NCBI GenBank assembly: GCA_038146865.1 | Contig: JAYQSL010000007.1 | Location: 62,001 to 126,000 of the forward strand | Direction of reading: 5' to 3' | Length of the DNA: 64,000 nucleotides | Source of the DNA: GCA-2709075 sp038146865 | Lineage (GTDB): Bacteria; Pseudomonadota; Alphaproteobacteria; MPNO01; UBA2964 | Shown here: in pieces, positions 9,192-17,408 of the stretch | How the letters are laid out: each line of letters begins with the position of its first letter | Position numbering within the stretch: position 1 is the stretch's first letter | Made by a program: the position numbers and the translations under genes | Notes under the pieces: generated by a model | Databases searched by the model: none | What the model was told of the DNA's origin: nothing | Seen by the model: only the letters and a program-made list of their open reading frames with translations

Positions 9192-9220
9192 TTGGCTAGA
9201 GAATAGAGCCTCGGTATAAG
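9192..9220 (+). promoter_or_regulatory. Candidate sigma-70 promoter for the UbiD-like gene at 9250
   Basis: TTGGCT at 9192-9197 and TATAAG at 9215-9220 are separated by 17 bases, 30 bases ahead of the GTG start. The spacing and -10 box are good and the -35 box is fair. This is a motif match only. Confidence 0.4.
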
Positions 9221-9249
9221 AAGCTCCTAAATCATATAGTGTAACCTTT

Positions 9250-10731
9250 GTGAGTGACAACATGTCGGACAGCCATCAGGTAAAAAATAACCAGCAGCGG
9301 AATGAGGGTTACTCAGACCTTCGAGATCTCATCGAACGTTTCGAGGAAATGGGGGAAATCGAAACGGTTAATGGAGCTGATTGGAACCTTGAAGTTGCGG
9401 CCGTCGCAGAAACGGTAGCTGCCCAAGACCCTGGCCGGGCTCCTGCGCTTCTTTTTGATAACATTGAGGGCTATCCAGAAGGCTTCCGGATTTTAGCGGG
9501 CGGCGCAAATGGACTAAGGCGTCTCGCAGTGGTCATGGATTTGCCGGATCCTGAAACCGAGATGGATTTGGTCAAATCAATGCGACGAAGAATGAGAATG
9601 GAGTTCGAGCCTATTCCACCCGTGGAAGTTTCTACCGGGCCCATTATGGAAAATATCGATCGCGGCAGTGACATAAACATGTGGAAATTTCCGGTCCCAT
9701 TTGTCCATGAACTTGATGGGGGAAGATATATAGGAACCGATGATCTTGTCATTATGCGTGATCCGGATACGGGTTGGGTTAACTGCGGCACCTACCGAAC
9801 CATGGTCCATGACGAGACAAACGTCGCTGTTTGGATGTCCCCTGGTAAGCACGGGAGGTTAATTTCAGAAAAGTACTTTAAGCGTGGGGAGGACTGCCCA
9901 GTTCTGATTTCGTGTGGGCAAGATCCCCTACTTTTTATTTCCGCTCATCAGGAAATTGATCCGGAGGTAGACGAGCTTGCTTACGCAGGAGGGCAAAGAG
10001 GGCGGGCGATTGAATATATCCCCTCTGAAGTTCACGGCTTACCCATTCCAGCGCACTCGGAAGTGGTGATTGAAGGCACAATGAGTCGGACCGAGATACG
10101 GGAGGAGGGCCCATTTGGCGAATTCATGGGTTATTACGCATCAAACGCTAGTGAATTGCCTGTCGTAAAAGTAGAGAGGGTGTATTACCGAACAAATCCA
10201 ATACTAACGCTTGCTGTTCCTTCCCGTCCCCCTGAGAATTTCACCTTTGCTCGGGCAACGGTGAAGTCAGCCCTGATTTGGGATGAAATGGAAAAAGCCG
10301 GTATCCCCGGCGTGAAGGGGGTTTGGTGTCACGAGGCGGGTGCTGGTCGCTTGTTCAATGTGGTTGCAATAGAACAGCTCTATCCTGGGCATGCGTCTCA
10401 GGCCGCGATGGTTGCAACCAATTGCCACGCCGGGAATTATGCTGGTCGATGGGTCGTCGTCGTTGATGAAGATATAGATCCCTCGAATATTTTTGACGTA
10501 GTTTGGGCCATGTCGACGAGATGCGATCCCCCTGAAGATGTTCAATTTATCAAACGCGCTTGGTCCACTCCGCTTGACCCCCTCTTGCGCGAGCCACCAT
10601 GGCAAAACAATCGAGGAATCATTGATGCTTGCAGACCTTATGGGTGGAAGGATGATTTTCCGAAAGTAGCGGAGGCGTCTCCAGAGCTGAAAGCTAAAAT
10701 AAGGGCGAAATTCCCGCAGCTATACAAATAA
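9250..10731 (+). CDS. UbiD family (de)carboxylase, copy 1
   Basis: A 493-residue UbiD-family enzyme. The family uses prenylated FMN to decarboxylate, or carboxylate, aromatic and alpha,beta-unsaturated acids. The three residues that act in Fdc1 (Arg173, Glu277, Glu282) are matched by Arg183 (GTYRTM), Glu286 and Glu291 (EGPFGEF), so the active site looks intact. GTG at 9250 or ATG at 9262 could be the start; neither has a strong ribosome site. The prFMN synthase UbiX is not encoded in this window. It is flanked by a flavin monooxygenase-like gene and a TSUP permease. The C-terminus overlaps a terminator stem. Confidence is high for family, low for substrate. Confidence 0.9.
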   Translation: MSDNMSDSHQVKNNQQRNEGYSDLRDLIERFEEMGEIETVNGADWNLEVAAVAETVAAQDPGRAPALLFDNIEGYPEGFRILAGGANGLRRLAVVMDLPDPETEMDLVKSMRRRMRMEFEPIPPVEVSTGPIMENIDRGSDINMWKFPVPFVHELDGGRYIGTDDLVIMRDPDTGWVNCGTYRTMVHDETNVAVWMSPGKHGRLISEKYFKRGEDCPVLISCGQDPLLFISAHQEIDPEVDELAYAGGQRGRAIEYIPSEVHGLPIPAHSEVVIEGTMSRTEIREEGPFGEFMGYYASNASELPVVKVERVYYRTNPILTLAVPSRPPENFTFARATVKSALIWDEMEKAGIPGVKGVWCHEAGAGRLFNVVAIEQLYPGHASQAAMVATNCHAGNYAGRWVVVVDEDIDPSNIFDVVWAMSTRCDPPEDVQFIKRAWSTPLDPLLREPPWQNNRGIIDACRPYGWKDDFPKVAEASPELKAKIRAKFPQLYK

Positions 10732-10745
10732 ACCGCTGCGTTTTT
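10715..10745 (+). terminator. Rho-independent terminator after UbiD no. 1
   Basis: CGCAGC (10715-10720) pairs with GCTGCG (10735-10740), with a 14-base loop holding the stop codon, followed by five T. The stem is short but fully GC-rich, and it sits exactly at the end of the gene. Confidence 0.5.
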
Positions 10746-11002
10746 GACTGATCTAAAGGTTGGGCAATAACGCTATCATTCAGATTTCTGAGACCTTGCA
10801 AGCTTTGAGTGGAGTTTTTATCGATCAGCTCAATTGGATTTCGGTTGAAAGAATGGAAATCTGGGTTGGCTGTTACCCTCAAGAGCATGGTTTAGGGATG
10901 TGTCAATAAGATAGTTTCATTGTCGAAAAGCAGCCTAAAGAATATTTGAAGGTAGCGACGCCAATTTATCTAAACAGGCTCGGAACTGGCTATTTCAAAA
11001 GG

Positions 11003-11770
11003 TCAAAAAACACCGATTTCTGCTCCAGCGACATACAAAAGGCGGAGAGCTAGAGCCGTCATCAAAATTTTGAACGTCCGTCGAAACCAATGTTCGGGCA
11101 TTTTGTCGAGGAAGAAACGGCCAGCAAAGTTGCCCAAGATTCCAGAGGCAATCATCGCTGCGATCAAAGGCAAGTAAGCACTTAGAGAAATACCCAGAAA
11201 GCCAAAAGCAACTAATTTGCAGATGTGGCATATTGCCATCAGCCCGGCCATAGTGGAGGCATGGTTCTGTCTCGTTTCTGCTGCACCAGCCACGAACGGC
11301 CCCACCATTGTCCCTGTCGCGCTAACAAACATACCGATAAAGGTTGCGGCAAAGCCGAGCCCCCCGAAGCGTTTTTTTATTGACCCCAACACGGTGAAAC
11401 TGGGCATCCAGACCAGTACTATTATCATCAAGGCAATAATTCCCTGCAAGATTCCGGTAGGGAGAGCGATATAAATTTGGGCTCCTAACGAGGCTCCTAG
11501 CGCTGCCCCTATAATAAAAGGTAACAGAGTTTCTTTTAGGACATATCGCCACATAATAATTGCCCGGCTGGAGCCAACCCCTAATTGCACAAAAGTGTGC
11601 ACGGGTACTAAAATTGATGGCGTGAAAAATATAGCCATCACTGCTAGAAGACCAAGTCCTCCCACTGTTCCGGTCAACATGCCGAGCATGGTCGTCGCAA
11701 TGGTGGTGATAGATAAGAAAATAAACAGCCAGAGGGGGACGTCGGGAACGCCTAAAAAGTTTGCTTCCAT
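11003..11770 (-). CDS. Sulfite exporter TauE/SafE (TSUP) family membrane protein
   Basis: A 255-residue, highly hydrophobic protein with about eight predicted membrane segments and the repeated TSUP pattern: GTVGGLGLLAVMAIFF in the first half, FVSATGTMVGPFVAG in the second. Members export sulfite or sulfoacetate or act on other organic anions across the inner membrane. The substrate here is unknown; two sulfatase genes elsewhere in the window could supply sulfur oxyanions, but that link is speculative. It is monocistronic, converging with UbiD no. 1 and divergent from the coxMSL-type operon, so it shares the 209-base promoter region with that operon. Confidence 0.85.
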   Translation of the reverse strand: MEANFLGVPDVPLWLFIFLSITTIATTMLGMLTGTVGGLGLLAVMAIFFTPSILVPVHTFVQLGVGSSRAIIMWRYVLKETLLPFIIGAALGASLGAQIYIALPTGILQGIIALMIIVLVWMPSFTVLGSIKKRFGGLGFAATFIGMFVSATGTMVGPFVAGAAETRQNHASTMAGLMAICHICKLVAFGFLGISLSAYLPLIAAMIASGILGNFAGRFFLDKMPEHWFRRTFKILMTALALRLLYVAGAEIGVF

Positions 11771-11842
11771 TGAGAATCCAGTCTGATACTTTAATTGCTT
11801 ATAGCCTTGAACTGTCTTTGTTCATACCTGTTCCCCGCCGCA

Positions 11843-11873
11843 GTTTGGACATACGGTTTGGCGTATAGTTTGG
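11843..11873. promoter_or_regulatory. Triple GTTTGG direct repeat and ATACG/CGTAT dyad upstream of coxMSL-type operon
   Basis: GTTTGG occurs at 11843, 11856 and 11868, a spacing of 13 and 12 bases, about one helix turn. The central copy is framed by ATACG (11851-11855) and CGTAT (11862-11866), a perfect dyad. It lies between the TSUP and molybdenum hydroxylase operons and resembles an activator-binding array. No transcription factor is encoded nearby. Confidence 0.35.
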
Positions 11874-11979
11874 CTTCACAAATTTAGGTGGCCCTGGGGG
11901 TAGCGTTCAGGGGCTGCTTGCGGCACAATTCACATTGAAACGAGATTTCATAACCTAGAATTTATGGGAGAAGCCTAAT

Positions 11980-12849
11980 ATGGATCAAGTCCGTTATGAA
12001 GCGCCGAATTCGCTCGATGCGGCAGTCGGGTTGCTGTCAGGTGCTGAGGGTATGGCAAAAATTTTTGCCGGAGGCACCGATGTTATGGTGCAGATTCACT
12101 CGGATCTTATCGAGCCAGATTTAATCGTTAACGTGAAGAATATACCGGAATTAACCGGCATAACGCAATCGAATGGCTCCTTTACAGTTGGAGCAGCGAC
12201 CCCAGTAGTCGAAATGCAGGAGCATGAAGAATTCTGCAAAACGTGGCCTGGGGTTATTGAAGGGGCGGAATTAATCGGTTCGGTTCAGGTCAAAGGCCGC
12301 TCAACCATCGTTGGCAACCTATGCAATGCGTCGCCTGCAGCAGACTCGGTGCCTCCTTGCATTGCCGCGGGGGCCACTGTCCGGATTGTTGGCCCCAACG
12401 GGGAACGTCAAGCAGCAGTGGAAGATATTGTTTTGGGACCGAGAAAAACATCCCTCGAGAAAGGCGAGATTATTGTTTCGACCACTTTCCCTTCCAGGCC
12501 GCCGCATTCTGGTGATTGTTACCTGAGGCTTACGCCTCGCACAGAGATGGACATTGCAATTGTCGGCGCCGGGGTAAATCTGACACTTGATGACGCAGGG
12601 ACCTGCATCGCAGCTCGTGTCTCGCTTGGCGCGGTGGCACCGAGATTTCTTTTAGTGAAAGAATGTGCAGATGCGCTCATAGGAAGCAAGGTTGACGATG
12701 AGGCTCTGGCGGCAATGGCGAAGGCGGCATCAGCCGCCGCAGATCCAATATCTGATAAACGTGGAACAAAGGAGTACCGCATAAAGACAGCGGCTGTAAT
12801 GGCCCGTAGGGCCGCGGAAAAGGCACTCGAGAGAGCGAGAGAAAACTGA
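11980..12849 (+). CDS. Molybdenum hydroxylase FAD-binding subunit (CoxM-like)
   Basis: A 289-residue FAD-binding medium subunit of a xanthine-dehydrogenase-type enzyme; it passes electrons from the 2Fe-2S subunit to the acceptor. FAD-contact motifs are AGGTD (residues 30-34) and TIVGNLCNASPAAD (109-122), and the C-terminal CO_deh_flav_C domain follows. Length is typical. GGGAGAAG precedes the ATG. The TGA stop overlaps the ATG of the next gene by one base (TGATG), so the three subunits are translationally coupled. This is the only FAD subunit in the window, although four catalytic subunits are encoded. Confidence 0.95.
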   Translation: MDQVRYEAPNSLDAAVGLLSGAEGMAKIFAGGTDVMVQIHSDLIEPDLIVNVKNIPELTGITQSNGSFTVGAATPVVEMQEHEEFCKTWPGVIEGAELIGSVQVKGRSTIVGNLCNASPAADSVPPCIAAGATVRIVGPNGERQAAVEDIVLGPRKTSLEKGEIIVSTTFPSRPPHSGDCYLRLTPRTEMDIAIVGAGVNLTLDDAGTCIAARVSLGAVAPRFLLVKECADALIGSKVDDEALAAMAKAASAAADPISDKRGTKEYRIKTAAVMARRAAEKALERAREN

Positions 12850-13325
12850 TGGCAAAAGCACACGTGACAACAACAATTAATGGGGACGAGTACGAATTCC
12901 TCTGTGAACCGCAACAATCACTCGTGGATGTGTTGCGAAATGAGTTACGACTTTCTGGCACAAAGGAGGGCTGCTCTACAGGGGATTGTGGGGCATGTAG
13001 CGTAATGATGGATGGACGCCTTGTTTGCTCCTGTCTTGTCCTTGCTGTAGAGGCTGAAGGGAAAGAGGTGGAAACCATCGAAGGTATGGGGACCGCGGAT
13101 GATCTCCATCCTCTGCAAAAACGATTTTTGGAGATTAATGGACTGCAATGCGGTATCTGCACGCCCGGGATTTTAGTGGCAGCCAAAGCGCTCCTTGAGA
13201 AAAATGATAACCCTACTGAAACTGAGATAAGGTATTGGTTGGCCGGTAATCTTTGCCGGTGCACAGGTTACGATAAAGTCATTCGCTCCGTGCAGGCAGC
13301 GGCTGAAGATATGAGAAAGGGATAA
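12849..13325 (+). CDS. Molybdenum hydroxylase 2Fe-2S subunit (CoxS-like)
   Basis: A 158-residue small subunit with two 2Fe-2S clusters. The plant-ferredoxin-type cluster is held by Cys42, Cys47, Cys50 and Cys62. The second cluster uses Cys101 and Cys104 (CGICTPG) with Cys136 and Cys138 (CRCTGY). All eight ligands are present. It relays electrons from the molybdopterin site to FAD. It is the middle gene of the coxM-coxS-coxL-type operon, overlapping the FAD subunit gene by one base and four bases ahead of the catalytic subunit gene. It is the only such subunit in the window. Confidence 0.96.
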   Translation: MAKAHVTTTINGDEYEFLCEPQQSLVDVLRNELRLSGTKEGCSTGDCGACSVMMDGRLVCSCLVLAVEAEGKEVETIEGMGTADDLHPLQKRFLEINGLQCGICTPGILVAAKALLEKNDNPTETEIRYWLAGNLCRCTGYDKVIRSVQAAAEDMRKG

Positions 13326-13329
13326 TTTC

Positions 13330-15603
13330 ATGGCAACGATTCTTGAAGAAAGTGGGTTTAACCCAGATGCAGATCTCAAAGTTGTTGGGACCAATCCGGT
13401 TAAACATGATGGTTTAGATAAGGTACTAGGTCGCGCCAAGTTTGGAGCTGATGCTTACCTACCTGGAATGCTTTATGGCAAGATTCTGCGGTCACCGCAC
13501 GCCCATGCGATTATCAAATCAATTGACACTTCCAAAGCAGAGGCATTGCCGGGCGTTAAGGCAGTTATAACTTCAGCAGATTTCCCTGAAATTCCCCAGG
13601 GGACAGGCTGGGGAGATATGAGCCGTACTACCATTGCTCGTGAGAAGGCGCTTTTCGATGGTCATCCCGTAGCAGCGGTTGCAGCAACCTCTGAACAGGT
13701 GGCAAAGCGTGCCTGCAAACTTATAGAGGTTGAATATGAGGTGCTTGGGCATGTTATCGACGTAGAAGATGCAATGGCAGAGGGCGCTCCTATTTTGCAC
13801 GATTATATGCGCACGAAGGGTGACGAAAATGCCCCCGACGTACCGACTAATGTTTGCGAAAAAATGGTCAGCAAGTTGGGTGACGTCGCTGTTGGTTTTG
13901 AAGCGGCTGATTGCGTGGTTGAACACGAATTTGACTCAAAACCTATGCACCAGGGTTATATTGAGCCTCAGGGTTGTATTGCAGATTATTCCGAGGATGG
14001 CCTGGTCGAGGTCTGGACTTGCACCCAAGCTCCATTCGTATATCGGGACCGTCTTTCAGCAGTGCTGAAAATTGATGCGGCTAAAATCAACGTGCAGCAG
14101 TCTGAACTTGGTGGAGGTTTTGGCGGTAAAACCGGATTCTATGCAGAACCTTTAGCTATCATTCTTTCGAAGAAAGCGAGCGCTCCGGTTAAGATGACCC
14201 TGACGCGGGCTGAGGTCTTTAGAGGCACAGGGCCCGTCTCCGGGACAAAATCGCGCATCAAAATGGGATGCACCAAAGATGGTAAGATTACGGCGGCTGA
14301 AGCGGATTTATATTTCCAAACGGGCCCCTATACCGGCTCCATGTACTTTAATGCGCCAAACGCAATGTTTACTCGCTACGAGTTAGAGAATGTCTACATA
14401 GAGGCTTATGAAGTTGTCTCGAATAGACCAAAAGTTAACTCATTCCGGGCTCCTTGTGTTCCACAGATTGTCTTTGGGGTGGAAGGTATCATTGATGAAA
14501 TGGCCAAAAAGATCGGCATGGATCCCATTGATTTCCGGCTAAAAAATGCCGCGAAGGAAGGGCACACAACGATCTACGGTGATACTTGGGGACCTGTTGG
14601 TTTCATAGAAACCCTAGAGGCAGCCAAGGAGACTGATCATTATAAGACACCGGTAAAGGATGGTGAAGGCCGAGGAATCTCATGTGGATTTTGGTTTAAT
14701 CGAGGGGGTGAGACTTCCTCTACTATGACTCTTGCGCCTGATGGAACTGTTACCATCGCGACCGGTACCGCGGATGTAGCTGGGTCACGGATATCGATAG
14801 CCATGATGGCCGCAGAAGAACTTGGAATTAGTGTTGATAAAGTGCGGGTACGTATGGCTGACACCAATTCTTTGGGGTTTAACAGAGTTACAGCCGGCAG
14901 TAGGACAACATTTTCTGTAGGTATGGTTGTCGTTGATAATGCCCGTAAGTGTATCACTGAATTGTGCAGACGCGCCGCCAATATTTGGGGCGTTGCGGAA
15001 GAAGAGGTGGTTTACGAGGATGGGCAGGTTAAACCTGCCAGCTCGAATGTTGGAGACTTTGAGCCCATGTCCGTTGGTGAGATCACATCTAAAACCACAA
15101 TGACTAATGGGGCTATTGTTTCTTCATCATCAATGAATGTAACTGGGGCTGGTCCCGGGTTTGGCGTGAACATTGTCGACGTAAAAGTGGATGAAGGCAC
15201 GGGTCGTGTTGATGTTCTTCGTTGGACTGTTGTTCAAGATGCTGGAAAAGCAATTCACCCGGTCCAGGTCGAGGGACAACTTCAGGGTGCTGCAATCCAG
15301 GGCATGGGTTGGGCTCTCAATGAAGAATATATTTACACAGATGAGGGTAAACTCGATAATCCTGGTTTTCTTGATTATAGAATGCCAGTGGCATCAGACG
15401 CGCCCATGGTTGATTGTAAGATTGTTGAAATCCCAAATCCCAAACACCCGTTTGGGCTGAGGGGTGTTGGCGAGGTGCCGGTGGTCCCGACGATGGCTGC
15501 TGTTGGCAACGCGATCACCGATGCGATCGGTATCAGGCCGACGTCTTTGCCGATGTCACCACCAAAACTCTTGAAGTTAATAGAAGAACGAGATGCCGGT
15601 TAA
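13330..15603 (+). CDS. Molybdenum hydroxylase catalytic subunit (CoxL-like, copy 2)
   Basis: A 757-residue molybdopterin-binding subunit and the catalytic partner of the two preceding genes. Landmarks are GLDKVLGRAKFGADAYLPG near the N-terminus, the ELGGGFGGKTG loop, SFRAPCVPQ at the Mo-proximal loop, and GLRGVGEVP with catalytic Glu715. The SFRAPC loop differs from form-I CO dehydrogenase (AYxCSFR) and is closer to nicotinate-, carbazole- or 4-hydroxybenzoyl-CoA-type hydroxylases or reductases. The substrate is therefore probably a heteroaromatic or aromatic acid derivative, by inference. AAGGGA precedes the ATG. The operon ends at a strong hairpin terminator 25 bases downstream. Confidence 0.93.
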   Translation: MATILEESGFNPDADLKVVGTNPVKHDGLDKVLGRAKFGADAYLPGMLYGKILRSPHAHAIIKSIDTSKAEALPGVKAVITSADFPEIPQGTGWGDMSRTTIAREKALFDGHPVAAVAATSEQVAKRACKLIEVEYEVLGHVIDVEDAMAEGAPILHDYMRTKGDENAPDVPTNVCEKMVSKLGDVAVGFEAADCVVEHEFDSKPMHQGYIEPQGCIADYSEDGLVEVWTCTQAPFVYRDRLSAVLKIDAAKINVQQSELGGGFGGKTGFYAEPLAIILSKKASAPVKMTLTRAEVFRGTGPVSGTKSRIKMGCTKDGKITAAEADLYFQTGPYTGSMYFNAPNAMFTRYELENVYIEAYEVVSNRPKVNSFRAPCVPQIVFGVEGIIDEMAKKIGMDPIDFRLKNAAKEGHTTIYGDTWGPVGFIETLEAAKETDHYKTPVKDGEGRGISCGFWFNRGGETSSTMTLAPDGTVTIATGTADVAGSRISIAMMAAEELGISVDKVRVRMADTNSLGFNRVTAGSRTTFSVGMVVVDNARKCITELCRRAANIWGVAEEEVVYEDGQVKPASSNVGDFEPMSVGEITSKTTMTNGAIVSSSSMNVTGAGPGFGVNIVDVKVDEGTGRVDVLRWTVVQDAGKAIHPVQVEGQLQGAAIQGMGWALNEEYIYTDEGKLDNPGFLDYRMPVASDAPMVDCKIVEIPNPKHPFGLRGVGEVPVVPTMAAVGNAITDAIGIRPTSLPMSPPKLLKLIEERDAG

Positions 15604-15627
15604 GCAGCCTCAAATCTCTGATTTAAA

Positions 15628-15655
15628 GGGGGGAGCTGAGCTCCCCCCTTTTTTT
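15628..15655 (+). terminator. Rho-independent terminator of the coxMSL-type operon
   Basis: A 9-bp perfect stem (GGGGGGAGC / GCTCCCCCC) with a TGA loop, preceded by AAA and followed by seven T. It is the strongest terminator in the window. Confidence 0.95.
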
Positions 15656-15708
15656 CTGAAAACCAAATTTGTCGTCGTCGCATAATTGCACCAAAAAATG
15701 ATGTTCTG

Positions 15709-16596
15709 ATGGATTCGCCCAAGCGTTTTATAGAAAATGATAATTTGCGAGGGATCTTTTGGATGACCGCGGCATCTTCTTTAGTCGCAGTGGCAGCAAT
15801 TTCAATTCGTCACTTATCGGCTGAATACACGGCCTTCCAGCTGGTGTTTATCAGGTCGGTGCTTGGGACAGCGATGCTATTGCCCTGGATTATAAGGAAT
15901 GCCAGAGCAGGGCAATTAATCTCTAAGCGTTTGCCAATGTATTGCCTCAGAACTGGGCTCAGCTACTCAGGGATGGTTTGTGTCTTTTATGCGCTATCGG
16001 TAATACAAATTGGTGAAGTTTATTCACTCCTATTTATTGTACCCTTGCTTACCGTTGTGATGGCTGTCTTTTTTTTGAGAGAAACTGCAAGGCTCTACAC
16101 ATGGTTAGCCTGCATGGTGGCTTTTGCTGGAACACTCGTGATCTTAAGGCCAGGCACTGTACCATTTAATGCTGCAGTGGGGGCCGTGCTCTACACGGCA
16201 TTCGCTTATGCAGCCACAAATATTTGTATTAAATCGTTGAGCCGGACAGATGATCCTGTGCAAATAACTATCTACGGTAATTTTTTGTCGCTGATCGTAG
16301 CCGGGGTAGGAGTGCTCCTCACCGGGGATAGTTGGGAGGGTTTTAGTTTGGATGATATCCCCTGGATGTTGGGTTTAGCGGTTTGTTACCTCTTTGCAGG
16401 GTTATTTCACACACGCTCAGTTGCTGCCGCCGATGCACGTGTAGTCCAACCTTTTAACTTTCTTCGGCTACCTGTTGGCGTGTTTCTGGCTTGGTGGCTA
16501 TTTAACGAGATGCCAAGCGTTTGGACTTGGGTAGGCGCATTTATGATTTTTACCAGTTCCTACTATGTACTATGGCGAGAGAAGGGGCAGAATTGA
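15709..16596 (+). CDS. DMT superfamily (EamA) transporter
   Basis: A 295-residue integral membrane protein with ten predicted helices arranged as two EamA repeats (about residues 15-145 and 155-290). The N-terminal part has FIRSVLGTAMLLPW, and the first repeat ends in VMAVFFLRETARLYTW. Such proteins are usually inner-membrane exporters or importers of small metabolites. The substrate cannot be told. It stands alone between the strong terminator and the convergent hydrolase operon, with only 17 bases separating its stop from the next stop codon. No clear ribosome site precedes the ATG. Confidence 0.88.
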   Translation: MDSPKRFIENDNLRGIFWMTAASSLVAVAAISIRHLSAEYTAFQLVFIRSVLGTAMLLPWIIRNARAGQLISKRLPMYCLRTGLSYSGMVCVFYALSVIQIGEVYSLLFIVPLLTVVMAVFFLRETARLYTWLACMVAFAGTLVILRPGTVPFNAAVGAVLYTAFAYAATNICIKSLSRTDDPVQITIYGNFLSLIVAGVGVLLTGDSWEGFSLDDIPWMLGLAVCYLFAGLFHTRSVAAADARVVQPFNFLRLPVGVFLAWWLFNEMPSVWTWVGAFMIFTSSYYVLWREKGQN

Positions 16597-16613
16597 TCCG
16601 TATATAGGAATGT

Positions 16614-17408
16614 TTATCGCCCATAAAAACGCTTGACGGTATCAAAAGCGACTTTTTGCAGAAATTTAGCATCGGGTTCCTTCACTTTACCGAAATAATC
16701 ATAACTATTGCCGATGGGCGAAGTCTCATAAAGGCTGGTAAAAACCACGCATGCTGCCAAATAAGTGCCTAACAATGAGGGATGTGATCCATCGAAATCT
16801 TTATGGAGCCGAACATCAGGTCTACGCGCATAAGCCTCAGCAAAAGCCAGACCTACCGGAATAACCATTGCTCTAATAGCATTACCGGTCTCAACATATC
16901 TTCTCGCTAGCAGCTCTGTCATAGCGGCGTCAAAACGTCTGTGGAATGTCGCGTAAGCAGGGGTCATGTAGAGGATTGGAATGGCGCCAGCTTCAATTAT
17001 TTTTTGGGAGAAATATTTTACTGTTTTTTTGAACAGACGAGGACGCTTTTTTGACCAACCAAGTGCACTCCCTTCTTGTAAAATTACAAACTGGAATGGT
17101 CGATCAATGCGCAGTTTGCCTGGCTTTAAATAGGCTTCTACAGGGTGATCACGCAGGGCTCCACCACTTATGGTGATAGATTTGAATTTAAGTTCTTTTT
17201 GAGTATAAAGACCAGCCTCCACAACCATCCGGCGGACGTGGTTATGGATGCTATCGTTATAATATAGGTAGCTATTCCCTATAAAAAGAAGATGCGTTGG
17301 ATTTTTAATATTTAGGCTTTTTATTGAAGGTTCAAGACAATAAGCCGGGTTCTGGATGAATAAAAAACATATGAAAAACGCAAATAGGCTTCTTCTTTTA
17401 GAACTCAA
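16614..17408 (-). CDS. Secreted SGNH-hydrolase-like protein
   Basis: A 264-residue protein with an N-terminal signal peptide (basic MSSKRR, then a hydrophobic stretch ending near AYC). LLFIGNSYLYYND matches SGNH block I, with Ser in GNS. DGSHPSLLGTYLAA matches block V, with Asp and His three residues apart. LQEGSALG may be the block III region. An exported esterase or lipase-type activity is plausible. The start is TTG, overlapping the TGA stop of the upstream gene (TTGA), with AAGGAAAG as ribosome site; no ATG is available that would keep the signal peptide. It is the last gene of a four-gene minus-strand operon. Confidence 0.7.
   Translation of the reverse strand: MSSKRRSLFAFFICFLFIQNPAYCLEPSIKSLNIKNPTHLLFIGNSYLYYNDSIHNHVRRMVVEAGLYTQKELKFKSITISGGALRDHPVEAYLKPGKLRIDRPFQFVILQEGSALGWSKKRPRLFKKTVKYFSQKIIEAGAIPILYMTPAYATFHRRFDAAMTELLARRYVETGNAIRAMVIPVGLAFAEAYARRPDVRLHKDFDGSHPSLLGTYLAACVVFTSLYETSPIGNSYDYFGKVKEPDAKFLQKVAFDTVKRFYGR

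Noticed and set aside
10746..11002. Possible hidden gene or RNA in the longest intergenic stretch
   Set aside because: Short open frames there have no ribosome site or homology, and no stable folded structure was recognised.
12519..13264. Minus-strand open frames of 132 and 195 codons over the FAD and FeS subunit genes
   Set aside because: They lie antisense to well-defined CoxM- and CoxS-type genes, show no domain and are Ser/Pro-rich as expected for antisense frames.
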